From NCBI RefSeq assembly GCF_003171675.1, contig NZ_QFZQ01000006.1:62001-126000 (forward strand): 64,000 nt of DNA, read 5' to 3'. Under the pieces are notes generated by a model, which saw only the letters and a program-made list of their open reading frames with translations, made no database searches and was not told where the DNA came from. This DNA is from Reichenbachiella versicolor (GTDB lineage Bacteria > Bacteroidota > Bacteroidia > Cytophagales > Cyclobacteriaceae). Made by a program: the position numbers and the translations under genes. This document shows positions 26,492 through 35,461 of this stretch, one piece after another (position 1 is the stretch's first letter; each line of letters opens with the position of its first letter).

Positions 26492-29176
26492 ATGACAATG
26501 ACTACACGAATTTTAATAGGGTTGATTGTACTAGCACTAGCAATTGGCAATTCAATCACAGCCTTAGCACAATCCCCCGTTGACTTCTCTAAAATGGACA
26601 AGGAACGTATTCCTTCCGATCCAGCAGTACAATGGTATCAATTTGGTCCAGGTGGTGCAGGTAATAACTACCATATCTACTGGCACTCAACTGATCCAAA
26701 TACTGCATTCCTTGGTCCGAATATGGGAAACTCATATCGTACAACCGACAGAGGATGGACTTATGATGGTATCATGGACCCCGATGGCCCTGGCTATAAG
26801 TCTTGGAATCGTGGACCAGTCGAAATTTATTCTCCTGAGTTTTCTCACCAAGATGAGAACTTTGGAATCTGTGCTATGGAAAACGCCAACTATGTATACA
26901 CCACAGTTAATAAAGGATTGAACTGGAAGCGTAGAGACGACATCAGTGCCCAGTTCAAAGACCAGCACATCAATACCTTCGAAGTAGACCCTACCAATGA
27001 CAATATTTGGTATGCTGGTACTGGACATGTCCGTGATGCCAATCACATGTTCTTCAATCACAAAGCCCCTCACGGCATTTTTGGTTCTCAAAGAAAAGTA
27101 CCCTTACCTGGTGGAGGAACTGTAGACTTTGGTCATCGAGGTAAAATCTTTAAAAGCATTGATAAAGGTGAAACTTGGAAAGAAATCACCCCAAAGGGTA
27201 TAGAGCCTCTAGCTCAAATCACCAAGATCTTCGTACACCCAGGCAATCCAAAGGTAATTTTTGCACCATCGACTTATGGTTTTTATAAAAGTAAGGATGG
27301 CGGTAAATCTTGGAAGCTTCTTGCAGGAACTGGCCTAGACAACGACATCATTCGATCTGCTGACATGCACTATGATAAGAGAACAGGAAAGGTGACCCTG
27401 TACGCAATCGACCTTGTCAAATATATTCCCAACGGCAAAAGTATGTCCTACAATGGTGGTATATATAAAAGTACTGATGAAGGAGAAAGCTGGGTCAACA
27501 TCAATGCTAATATGCCAATCAAAAAAGACCTATTGAGTAGCTTTTTTATCAAGAAGGGTTACTACAAATATGGCCTAGCGAAATACTTCCAGATCCATGA
27601 AAAGGAAGCTATGAGTCTCTACCCTGAACTACCGGATGAGATGCTTCATTCGATCAGTGTAGTGAGAGTCAACCCCTCAAACCCTGATCACGTGATGCTA
27701 GTGAACAACTACAAATCTCAATTTACTTTCCCCGGAGGTATGCTATGGCGTACAGACAATGGCGGCAAAAGCTGGTATGTCACGCTGAGAAATGGAAAAG
27801 CATGGGAAGGCAAAGACAAAGCCCTTTGGGAAGCTAGAAATAATCCTACCGCACACAATGTATCTTGGGTAAGTCAAACAGAATGGGAAAATCGTGATGA
27901 ATATGACCGAAAAGCAGGAGCTTCTATAGAGTTCAACAGTGATGGGTCTACGATCATGTATCAAGTGGCAAAAGTAGTCTGTATCTCCAATGACAACGGT
28001 GATACGTGGCTAGAAAATGACGAGCAAGTAGCTACAAAGGGTACGGAAAACTGGGTAGGAAGCGGGAATAGTAATCTCCCAGGAAATGAAATTGTACAAG
28101 ACCTGCGTCTTAAAAAAACAATATACTTCTGCTCAGGCGAAAATACGATCTGGACAAATACCAATGACGGTGGAAACATAAGATCCAATGGACTGGCAGT
28201 AAGAAAACTACATAGTCCCAACAAGGAAAAACCTATGGAGTGCTCTGTAAGCTCAGTAATCGTTGACCCAGAAGATGATAAGACACTCTATTGTGTTCAT
28301 AATCGACAGGCATTTTTCGGTAAAGTGATGAAATCAACTGATGCTGGTGAGACTTGGGCCCAGCATGGTGTAATTTTTGATCCGAAAAAATATGGTAATC
28401 CTGTAGGATTAATAGTCCCTCAGCAAAACTTGACAATCGACCCTAACAACCCCAATAGGTTTTATATCAGTATTCCCGATAAATCTGTCAACGATGTAAC
28501 GGGAAGACCTCCTAAATCATTTGATATGCATGGAGTACTCCGATCAATGGACGGTGGTAAAACTTGGAAAAACATTAATGATGGTCTTCCTAATAAAAAA
28601 GCAGTTCAAAAAATAGGCCTTGATGATCAAAACAAAGGAGCGATGTATGCCGCTATTTCTGGTACAAACAGCAAACCAGGTGGGTTGTTTCAGTTAAAAG
28701 ATGGCAGTGACACTTGGGAGAAAGTCAATATACCAAAAGGTATGGTCAGTGTCCATGATTTTTACTATTCTGAATCTGACAACAGATTTTATATTTCAGG
28801 AGGAACGATGAAAGGAAAAATCCAGCATGGAGGCGTATGGTACAAAGAAGGTACAAAAGACTGGCAACAAGTATTCCCATATCAGTTTACCAATAACATT
28901 AGAGTCTCTAAGACTAACCCTAATGTATTGCTAGTTTCAATACCTTCTAAAGGGACGGATATGTTAAACCCTGGTATCTATAGATCACTAGATAAGGGTA
29001 TTACTTGGTATAAAATCAACTCTGGCAACATTCAGTCTGATAGATTAAATGACTTAGATATCAACTACCACAAGGATGGAGTCTACTACAGCTCAACATA
29101 TGGAGCAGGCTATTACTACGCAATCGACCGAAAGATTATTCCTGAAGGGGATATTAATTCTTTAGGGATTAACTAA
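26492..29176 (+). CDS. Secreted VPS10/sortilin-like Asp-box (BNR) beta-propeller protein
   Basis: 894 residues with a signal peptide cleaved near ITALAQ. At least eight Asp-box motifs (SxDxGxxW) are seen: SIDKGETWKEI, SKDGGKSWKLL, STDEGESWVNI, RTDNGGKSWYV, SNDNGDTWLEN, STDAGETWAQH, SMDGGKTWKNI and SLDKGITWYKI. They indicate one or two large propellers, as in GH74 enzymes and sortilins. No catalytic pair of GH74 or sialidases is recognised, so it may be a binding or scaffold protein. No T9SS tail. Its position at the end of the algal locus suggests a role in galactan handling, which is inference. Confidence 0.8.
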   Translation: MTMTTRILIGLIVLALAIGNSITALAQSPVDFSKMDKERIPSDPAVQWYQFGPGGAGNNYHIYWHSTDPNTAFLGPNMGNSYRTTDRGWTYDGIMDPDGPGYKSWNRGPVEIYSPEFSHQDENFGICAMENANYVYTTVNKGLNWKRRDDISAQFKDQHINTFEVDPTNDNIWYAGTGHVRDANHMFFNHKAPHGIFGSQRKVPLPGGGTVDFGHRGKIFKSIDKGETWKEITPKGIEPLAQITKIFVHPGNPKVIFAPSTYGFYKSKDGGKSWKLLAGTGLDNDIIRSADMHYDKRTGKVTLYAIDLVKYIPNGKSMSYNGGIYKSTDEGESWVNINANMPIKKDLLSSFFIKKGYYKYGLAKYFQIHEKEAMSLYPELPDEMLHSISVVRVNPSNPDHVMLVNNYKSQFTFPGGMLWRTDNGGKSWYVTLRNGKAWEGKDKALWEARNNPTAHNVSWVSQTEWENRDEYDRKAGASIEFNSDGSTIMYQVAKVVCISNDNGDTWLENDEQVATKGTENWVGSGNSNLPGNEIVQDLRLKKTIYFCSGENTIWTNTNDGGNIRSNGLAVRKLHSPNKEKPMECSVSSVIVDPEDDKTLYCVHNRQAFFGKVMKSTDAGETWAQHGVIFDPKKYGNPVGLIVPQQNLTIDPNNPNRFYISIPDKSVNDVTGRPPKSFDMHGVLRSMDGGKTWKNINDGLPNKKAVQKIGLDDQNKGAMYAAISGTNSKPGGLFQLKDGSDTWEKVNIPKGMVSVHDFYYSESDNRFYISGGTMKGKIQHGGVWYKEGTKDWQQVFPYQFTNNIRVSKTNPNVLLVSIPSKGTDMLNPGIYRSLDKGITWYKINSGNIQSDRLNDLDINYHKDGVYYSSTYGAGYYYAIDRKIIPEGDINSLGIN

Positions 29177-29217
29177 TACTACAAGAGTAAGATCATATTC
29201 CAAAAACCGATCTTCAT

Positions 29218-29256
29218 CCCGGAGGTTTTCATGACCAACCATGAAAACTATCCGGG
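29218..29256. other. Near-perfect long hairpin after the Asp-box gene
   Basis: CCCGGA ... TCCGGG outside and TTTTCATG ... CATGAAAA inside pair over about 14 bp with small internal mismatches and a 6-base loop. It lacks a T-run. Probably the 3' end structure of the preceding transcript. Confidence 0.6.
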
Positions 29257-29346
29257 AACTTGTAGCTTCTTATTCCTAATAAGTGATCACACCTACTATA
29301 GGAATGGTTATTCGGCATAAGAAATCTAGAATAAAATGACCTTCCC

Positions 29347-29423
29347 CTTACCAACACTTGTCAACTATGCTTGCAAGGTGTTGGTAAGCATAATTACCAG
29401 ACCCTGTCAAGCATAGTTGACAG
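29347..29423. other. Overlapping, mutually exclusive inverted repeats
   Basis: Three pairings compete. CTTACCAACAC (29347-29357) pairs with GTGTTGGTAAG (29378-29388), 11 bp. GTCAACTATGCTTG (29360-29373), inside that loop, pairs with CAAGCATAGTTGAC (29408-29421), 14 bp. CTGTCAA (29404-29410) pairs with TTGACAG (29417-29423). All pairings are perfect. The 29177-29529 gap holds no gene. Confidence 0.65.
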
Positions 29424-29529
29424 ACGCTGTCAAGGCAAAACCTAAAAAACATTGTGAATAAGGAGTTCTTAGCCTACATTGGTTTTTGTAAAAAGTCTGT
29501 AATTCAATCAAAACAAATCATCTAAAACC

Positions 29530-30207
29530 ATGGCTGAATCTCTCAACTCTGACCAAGAATTAACACTTGAAGAACTTGCTTCTCATCTAAGAAAGCCTGA
29601 AGGAGAAAAGGGCAAAGAAGTTGGCACCCTAATGAACGATGGCAACAAGTATATTTGCTTAAATACTTACCATATACTAGCTCCTCAAAATAAGGATCAC
29701 ATTCTTGAAATTGGGATGGGTAATGGGTTCTTCATTCGCAACCTCCTTGAGATGGCTGATGATTTGTCATATGTGGGATTAGATTTTTCTTCTACGATGG
29801 TAGCAGAGGCCTCTCGTATCAACGAAGACTTAATAGATCAAAACAAAGTGCAGTTCGAATGTGCTTCTATCGAAAAAATCCCATTTCCAGACAATAGCTT
29901 TGACAGTATTACCACCACCAACACGCTCTACTTTTGGCCACAGCCTAATGAAAATATCAAAGAACTCATCAGAGTACTCAAGCCTAATGGCAAACTCCTC
30001 TGTGCTTATCGCTCCAAAAACTGTCTGGATAGTCTTGAACTAACTCAATTTGGCTTTCAGAAATATGAAATCAATGAATTAGAATCGATGTTTAAAAGTG
30101 CAGGATTATCAAATATCTCTACTCAAATCATAGAAGAACCCGATCTCGAACTAGACGGAATAGCGCATAAAATAGAAGGAATCTTTACTAGTGGGGTTAA
30201 AGCTTAA
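29530..30207 (+). CDS. Class I SAM-dependent methyltransferase
   Basis: 225 residues. The Rossmann methyltransferase motifs are clear: motif I HILEIGMGNGFFIRNLLE at about 58-75, the acidic residue in YVGLDFSSTMV, motif II-III FECASIEKIPFPDNSFD, and the segment after TTNTLYFWPQPNENIKELIRVLKPNGKLLC. This is the Methyltransf_11 type, usual for small molecules or quinone-like substrates. Substrate not predictable. A palindrome GGGGTTAA-AGC-TTAACCCC covers its stop codon. Monocistronic. Confidence 0.88.
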   Translation: MAESLNSDQELTLEELASHLRKPEGEKGKEVGTLMNDGNKYICLNTYHILAPQNKDHILEIGMGNGFFIRNLLEMADDLSYVGLDFSSTMVAEASRINEDLIDQNKVQFECASIEKIPFPDNSFDSITTTNTLYFWPQPNENIKELIRVLKPNGKLLCAYRSKNCLDSLELTQFGFQKYEINELESMFKSAGLSNISTQIIEEPDLELDGIAHKIEGIFTSGVKA

Positions 30208-30246
30208 CCCCCAAAAAGGTTACTTATCGTTTGATTTATACTGATC

Positions 30247-30277
30247 AAAAAAAGCCCTGACCATTTCTAGCCAAGGC
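30247..30277 (-). terminator. Terminator for the SnoaL lipoprotein gene
   Basis: On the minus strand GCCTTGGCT (30277-30269) pairs with GGTCAGGGC (30262-30254) with G-T wobbles, followed by seven T residues (A-run 30247-30253 on the + strand). 22 bases after the stop. Confidence 0.75.
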
Positions 30278-30298
30278 ATCACAATAATTTAGGGCATC

Positions 30299-31150
30299 TT
30301 AAAACTTGCCATTTGAGTTTTTCCATTCTTCTTCTGGAAGAATATTCTCTATAACATCCCAGTGCTCAGCAATTTTGCCGTTTTCAACTCTGAACAAGTC
30401 ATAGAAGGCATTATAATCATCTCCAAAAGTTCCTTCACTTACTGTCAAAACGAAGTTCCCTTCACCCAGTACTCTATGAACTTTATCATATTTGAGAAAA
30501 ATTCCTTGTCCAGCTAAAGCTTCAAGTGTTGCAGTAAGTCCTGATACTTGATCTGGAATACTAGGATTGTGCTGAATGTAATTGTCACCATCAAAATAGC
30601 CTGCTAGTTTATCCATTTCTCCATTTACCAAAATGTTATTTACAAATTGACTCACTAGTTCTTTATTCTCTTCAGTCTTTTCAAGATCAGTGATTTCAGT
30701 AGGGCCATCTATCATAGTATGTCCACTTGGGTTTGGCTCTGTAGGGGTTTCTTGAAAGTTGTCCCAGTGCTCTACAATTTTACCATCCTCAAATCGGAAG
30801 ATGTCAAAACCAATCTTTGGTCCAAAAAAGTTGTAATCAGTATGAGTAAACACGAAATCACCATCTTCAAAAGCCCTCACAGTATTTACTCTAGCAGAGT
30901 TAGGAGGTAGTTGAGCAAGTACTTCGCCAAAACCCTCAAGTCCATCCGCAACACTTAGGTTGTGTTGAATATATTTATCAGGGTTGATATAGCTACTAGG
31001 CTCCGAATCACCAGTTTCAATGCTTTTCAAAAGAGCTACAACCTTCTCTTTGTTAGTTATTTCTGTTTGTCCATCGGAGTTATCGTCATCTGAGCAAGCA
31101 AAGATTGCAACTCCAAAAATCATCACTATGCTTAAAAATATCTTATTCAT
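30299..31150 (-). CDS. Lipoprotein with two tandem SnoaL-like (NTF2-fold) domains
   Basis: 283 residues. Lipoprotein leader ends AIFACSDDD. Two similar halves, about 33-145 and 160-280, share YIQHNLSVADGLEGF / YIQHNPSIPDQVSGL and FRFEDGKIVEHWDNFQ / FRVENGKIAEHWDVIE, the signature of SnoaL-type polyketide-cyclase-like domains. Proteins of this kind bind hydrophobic small molecules or are hydrolase-like; most in Bacteroidota are uncharacterised. It should sit at the periplasmic face of a membrane. Isolated gene with its own terminator. Confidence 0.88.
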   Translation of the reverse strand: MNKIFLSIVMIFGVAIFACSDDDNSDGQTEITNKEKVVALLKSIETGDSEPSSYINPDKYIQHNLSVADGLEGFGEVLAQLPPNSARVNTVRAFEDGDFVFTHTDYNFFGPKIGFDIFRFEDGKIVEHWDNFQETPTEPNPSGHTMIDGPTEITDLEKTEENKELVSQFVNNILVNGEMDKLAGYFDGDNYIQHNPSIPDQVSGLTATLEALAGQGIFLKYDKVHRVLGEGNFVLTVSEGTFGDDYNAFYDLFRVENGKIAEHWDVIENILPEEEWKNSNGKF

Positions 31151-31353
31151 TTTTCTGTAATTAATTTAACAGCACAAAGGTGTAGGCAGGTCAAAAAGTG
31201 AGGATAATACATATAACGCTTTACATGGTAATTTTGAGCCGACAGATACTATTTTGAAAAGAATAGTATGACGACTTTCAATAAATGTAACTTCAGAATA
31301 GAACTCCTTGCACAAGCAGACTATAGCTTTGCTGCAAATAGCTCCTCATCTGA

Positions 31354-32310
31354 ATGCAAAAACATCGTTACATCTATTCCTTCAAATATGATTACCATCA
31401 CAGTGAACTGTGCAAGCTGGAATCTAGACAGCTGTTCGGTAAAGAGGAGAAAGACAAACTGCTTTTTTGTGATAAAGAAGTAGAGCCATCCATAAGCCCT
31501 TTCATTAAAAATAGAATCGAAATTGTTTCCTCCGCAAGCGATTATGATCGACTCTTAATGGACGTTTGGGACAAGCATATTCAGACTCCTGGTTTTAGGA
31601 CAGAGTATATCAATTTGGAAGGAGAAAAGGTTGAGTTTAGCGAGAGGCGTAGAATCGAAACGGACTTTGGTTACTGTGTCGATGCAGCTCCAGATTTTAA
31701 GAACCCAATGATTACCTATGGGATTTGTTTCATAAGAGGTGTTTGGTATTTCGGCATTTTGACCAAACACAGCATAGAATGGCTCAAGCACAATGATAAA
31801 CCTTGTTCATTTAGCAATTCCATAGAAATGATCACAGGAAAAGCCTTGGTGAGTATTGCTTCTCTAGGTATTCGCGAACAAAAACTACTGGATGGATGCT
31901 GTGGTGTAGGAACAGTACTGTTAGAAGCTTGTATCTCAAAATTTTCAATTGAAGGCTGTGACATCAACGACAGCTCATATAGCCATACACTTGAAAACCT
32001 CAAATTCTATGGCTACGAAGCCAAAGTTCACCATTGTGATATCAAGGATTTGGATGGTAGATATGATTCCGTAATTATCGACCTTCCATATAACCATTAT
32101 GCCTATGCAGATGATGAGATTGTCTGGAACATCATCGAATCAGCAGCTCGGTTGGGTAACAGAGTAGTGATTGTTTCCATCGCAGACATTAGTCAAATGA
32201 TACTGCAAGCAAAACTCAAAGTCGTAGATCATTGTCTAGTTGACAAAGCTGGTAAGCGGAAGTTTACGAGAAGAATTTGGGTGTGTGAAAGTCTAAGTAA
32301 TGATGAATAA
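31354..32310 (+). CDS. TrmG10-like/UPF0020 nucleic acid methyltransferase
   Basis: 318 residues. The N-terminal part (YIYSFKYDYHHSELCKLES, QLFGKE) and the catalytic core match TRM11/TrmG10-type tRNA guanine-N2 methyltransferases: SIASLGIREQKLLDGCCGVGTVLLEA (motif I), IEGCDIND, VHHCDIKDLDG and the catalytic IDLPYNHY in place of (D/N)PPY. From memory such proteins occur widely in Firmicutes and Bacteroidota without a proven substrate. An overlapping 71-codon frame upstream is a shadow. Its last 11 bases overlap the DUF1853 gene. Confidence 0.8.
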   Translation: MQKHRYIYSFKYDYHHSELCKLESRQLFGKEEKDKLLFCDKEVEPSISPFIKNRIEIVSSASDYDRLLMDVWDKHIQTPGFRTEYINLEGEKVEFSERRRIETDFGYCVDAAPDFKNPMITYGICFIRGVWYFGILTKHSIEWLKHNDKPCSFSNSIEMITGKALVSIASLGIREQKLLDGCCGVGTVLLEACISKFSIEGCDINDSSYSHTLENLKFYGYEAKVHHCDIKDLDGRYDSVIIDLPYNHYAYADDEIVWNIIESAARLGNRVVIVSIADISQMILQAKLKVVDHCLVDKAGKRKFTRRIWVCESLSNDE

Positions 32311-33103
32311 TATTGATAAGAGAGTCACAGGCTATCTAAATACTTCAGTTCTATGGAGAGATACACTTCAAGGCTTGCAGCAATATCAACCTAATAAGAC
32401 TACCACAATTGATACCTCCTCCATTGCCTCCAGCGAGAACATCCGCTTGGGTAAGCTCACAGAACAGTTTGTATTGGCTGAGCTTGAACGAGACCCCTCA
32501 CTGGAGGTGATGGTCACCAACCTTCAAGTATTCAAAGACCGTGTGACTATAGGTGAACTAGACTGCTTACTCAAAACACCCAATGAATGCATTCACCTAG
32601 AAATCGTCTACAAATTCTACCTCTATGATCCTTCTATTCCCGACGAACTTAGCCGATGGATTGGTCCAAATAGAAAGGATAGCTTGGTATTTAAATTAGC
32701 AAAGCTAAAAGAGAAGCAACTACCTCTTCTCTACCACCCAGAAACTCAGAATTTGCTCCAAGAGTTAGGAATTGGGGCTCTGGACTTTGAGCAGCAAGTC
32801 TATTTCAAAGCACAACTTTTTGTTCCGTACCATTGGTCTAAAACAGATTTGCCACTGATAAACAATGAATGTATCATCGGTTATTACTTAAGACCTGACG
32901 ATCTGACCAACTTCTCGGACTTTGAATTCTATATTCCTAACAAACTAGACTGGCTTATTGAGCCTCATCTTGATGTGAAATGGATGTCTATAGATGACTT
33001 AAAAAAACATCTATACACCTTACATTCTAATCAAGTTTCACCTATGTGTTGGGTAAAAACTACTGATGCTCAACTTCAGAAGCTCTTCATTGTCTGGTGG
33101 TAG
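32300..33103 (+). CDS. DUF1853 family protein
   Basis: 267 residues. Family features: RLGKLTEQFVLAELE at about 48-62, LQVFKDRVTIGELDCLL and HLEIVYKFYLYDP (about 90-110), which resemble a PD-(D/E)xK nuclease core (E...GELD...E-x-K-like), then WIGPNRKDSLVFKLAKL. It starts with ATG overlapping the preceding methyltransferase by 11 bases, so the two are probably co-translated. Function unsettled; a nuclease-like fold is inference. It is convergent with and overlaps by 17 bases the next minus-strand gene. Confidence 0.85.
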   Translation: MMNNIDKRVTGYLNTSVLWRDTLQGLQQYQPNKTTTIDTSSIASSENIRLGKLTEQFVLAELERDPSLEVMVTNLQVFKDRVTIGELDCLLKTPNECIHLEIVYKFYLYDPSIPDELSRWIGPNRKDSLVFKLAKLKEKQLPLLYHPETQNLLQELGIGALDFEQQVYFKAQLFVPYHWSKTDLPLINNECIIGYYLRPDDLTNFSDFEFYIPNKLDWLIEPHLDVKWMSIDDLKKHLYTLHSNQVSPMCWVKTTDAQLQKLFIVWW

Positions 33104-33482
33104 TTGATCTTGCTACCGACCACGAAGTCCACCAAACGACTCCGACATACTCCATTCCTATGAGCCAAAAACCTACGTCTCCATAAAAGCTCGAATAGCT
33201 TCCTCCTTCTGGGATAATGAAGAATGGAACAGTCACCAATCCATCCAAAAACGCAGTAACGATAAACATCAATACGCCCAATACAAGTCCATTGGCTAAG
33301 CTTCCATTTCTATAATAGACTTTGGCTCCGCACATTGACAAAGGCAATATTGCTAACGCTACTACTATATTTCCTTGCAGCTCTTTGTTAGCCATTAAGT
33401 CAATAGTCAACCCTATCGTATAAAGTGCTACTCCCAGTATCCAAACAATGATTGCTATAATTACAGCTCTTATATAATTCAT
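33087..33482 (-). CDS. Four-helix membrane protein (DUF5367-like)
   Basis: 131 residues, almost wholly hydrophobic, with four membrane helices (AVIIAIIVWILGVALYTIG; IVVALAILPLSMCGAKVYY; GLVLGVLMFIVTAFLDGLV; the last around GFWLIGMEYVGVVWWTSW). Length and pattern resemble DUF5367, but I am not certain. It lies 64 bases downstream of the NmrA-like gene and may be in the same transcript. The 3' end overlaps the DUF1853 3' end. Confidence 0.6.
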   Translation of the reverse strand: MNYIRAVIIAIIVWILGVALYTIGLTIDLMANKELQGNIVVALAILPLSMCGAKVYYRNGSLANGLVLGVLMFIVTAFLDGLVTVPFFIIPEGGSYSSFYGDVGFWLIGMEYVGVVWWTSWSVARSTTTRQ

Positions 33483-33546
33483 GATTGATAAAATTTGAAG
33501 GATTGCTCTTAAGGATAAACCCTTCGAGCAACCCTAAGTCTAGAAT

Positions 33547-34389
33547 TTATACAGCAGCTTCTTGAGTTTGATTCCAAACACCAGTCTTAGCCGTTTCGGT
33601 TACATATTGGCTAAAGTCCTTTGCCTTTCGCCCTAGAACTTTCTCGATATCATTAGAGATCCTGTTGTTTCCCGGAGCATCCAATACGTTTCCGAATAGA
33701 TAATTGATCAACCATACATGGTCTGCTGGTACGCCAGCACCTTCCAAGAAGGAGATATACTCTTCTAGAGAAATTGGTGTAAAACCTATTTTTCTTCCTG
33801 TCGCCTTCGAGATCTCATCAACTACTTCCTCGAACGTAAGAGTTCTAGGACCAGTAAGTTCATAAAGTTGACGAGCATGATCATCGGAAGTAAGTGCTGC
33901 CACGACAACATCTGATATGTCATCGGTATCTACATATGGAACTTGAGCCTCAGGTTTTGGTAGAGCCACATGACCTTCCAAAATCGGTTGGATAAAAAAG
34001 CTCTCGCTAAAATTTTGACTAAACCATGATGCTCGGACTATAGTATAATCAATCCCTGAATCCATTATGATCTTCTCACAGGCTTCAGCCTCTAGCTCTC
34101 CCTTTCCAGAAAGAAGTACTACCTTTTTGATTCCTGATTTGATAGCAAGGTCAGCCAATTGCAGTATAGCTTCCTTAGCACCTGGAACCGCTAGATCTGG
34201 CTGAAAAGTGATATAAACTTTCTCCATTCCTTCTAATGCTGGAGCCCATGTTTCAGACTTATTCCAGTCAAATGGAATATTCGCACTTCGTGACCCTATT
34301 CTGACATTGTAATCCAAAGCATTCAGCTTTTGAGCTACTTTTCTTCCTGTTTTACCTGTTCCTCCAATTACTAAAATATTCGTTTTCAT
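33547..34389 (-). CDS. NmrA-like NAD(P)-binding oxidoreductase
   Basis: 280 residues. An atypical SDR with nucleotide-binding loop GGTGKTGRKVAQKL at about 9-22, then LSGKGELEAEACEKI, TIVRASWFSQNF and the C-terminal helical segment (GRKAKDFSQYVTETA) of the NmrA/ergot-alkaloid-type family. Such proteins reduce quinones or act as redox sensors. It sits 92 bases downstream of, and parallel to, the AraC regulator gene, which probably controls it. Confidence 0.88.
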   Translation of the reverse strand: MKTNILVIGGTGKTGRKVAQKLNALDYNVRIGSRSANIPFDWNKSETWAPALEGMEKVYITFQPDLAVPGAKEAILQLADLAIKSGIKKVVLLSGKGELEAEACEKIIMDSGIDYTIVRASWFSQNFSESFFIQPILEGHVALPKPEAQVPYVDTDDISDVVVAALTSDDHARQLYELTGPRTLTFEEVVDEISKATGRKIGFTPISLEEYISFLEGAGVPADHVWLINYLFGNVLDAPGNNRISNDIEKVLGRKAKDFSQYVTETAKTGVWNQTQEAAV

Positions 34390-34481
34390 ATTACTTGGTT
34401 TTAAATTTTTGATAATTCAAAACTCAAGAATCACCATTTAAACGGCTTGTTCAGGAAGTATAGTGATTTGTTCGAAAGGTA

Positions 34482-35339
34482 TTATTGACTCAATCTACTG
34501 GGACGGTAACCAAACTTTTGATGAAATGCATTGGAGAACGAACTAAGACTATCATAACCGACTTGCCAAGCAGCCTCTTGGATCGTCAAGCTCTCCTTTT
34601 GAATAAGATCATGAGCCTTGGTCAGACGTTCATTTTGTAAATACTTAAAAACTGGTAAACCAAACATGGCCTTAAAATTGGTCTTGAGTTTAAAGGTATT
34701 CAACCCTATTTCTTGTGCTAGTTCAGTGAGTGAAGGAGGGTTTTCGAAGTTCTGGTTTAAAATATCTTTAGCCAGATTAAGTTTTTGTCTTTCATCACTT
34801 GGTATTGACTGGTCAGGTATCTGGGACAGTTGTCCAAAGAAGTGTGCCAAGAGCGTAGTTACTTGATTTTTGAAAAACAATACCTTGGCCTTACCCTGAT
34901 AATTTGTATTAAAAAGCTGATCGACGCATGCTTGCATCTCTGGAGGCATGAAAAAATTAGGTCCTTCTACATAATGATCATTTGGATTCACCAATTGTCC
35001 CAGCATCTCTCCAAATAACTCTCCTTCTAGCTTAGGAAGTTCTGTAAGGTTAGTCATTTTAGTAGCAATAAGAATACACTCTAGCGGCTTCGATGCAGAG
35101 ACTAAATGTTCGAAATCAACATTCTCATCTGCATAAAATGAAAGAGCCATTCCTTGTGTACGACTAAACGATCTCGCTTTATCTCCATACCGAACAGTCA
35201 AATCTACATTACCTGCCCCATAGAATGCTACCCCTAGCACTGGCTCTTCAAACCCACAAACATCCAACGTATCGCTGGATGCCTCGCTTGTTTCTACAAG
35301 CACTGTGAAATCCTGATAATCAAACACATCTCGTATCAT
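34482..35339 (-). CDS. AraC-family transcriptional regulator
   Basis: 285 residues. Residues about 1-175 form an uncharacterised ligand-binding part. About 188-285 is the AraC double helix-turn-helix (PPSLTELAQEIGLNTFKLKT, then LTIQEAAWQVGYDSLSSFSN and KFGYRPSRL). Likely controls the downstream NmrA-like gene and membrane protein. Upstream about 120 bases separate it from the ChaN gene end. Confidence 0.93.
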   Translation of the reverse strand: MIRDVFDYQDFTVLVETSEASSDTLDVCGFEEPVLGVAFYGAGNVDLTVRYGDKARSFSRTQGMALSFYADENVDFEHLVSASKPLECILIATKMTNLTELPKLEGELFGEMLGQLVNPNDHYVEGPNFFMPPEMQACVDQLFNTNYQGKAKVLFFKNQVTTLLAHFFGQLSQIPDQSIPSDERQKLNLAKDILNQNFENPPSLTELAQEIGLNTFKLKTNFKAMFGLPVFKYLQNERLTKAHDLIQKESLTIQEAAWQVGYDSLSSFSNAFHQKFGYRPSRLSQ

Positions 35340-35461
35340 AGCCTCAATATAATATAGTGGAGAAAATTAAGGACGTTCTTCGCGCCCAAAAGTTATCTAT
35401 CTATCAGAAGCTATTGATCAACTAGAAGTGCGGAATTATGCATAAAACTATCGCGATTATC

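Noticed and set aside
31268-31483. 71-codon + frame before the TrmG10-like gene
   Set aside because: Overlaps the methyltransferase N-terminus in another frame; the conserved YIYSFKYDYH start belongs to the other frame.
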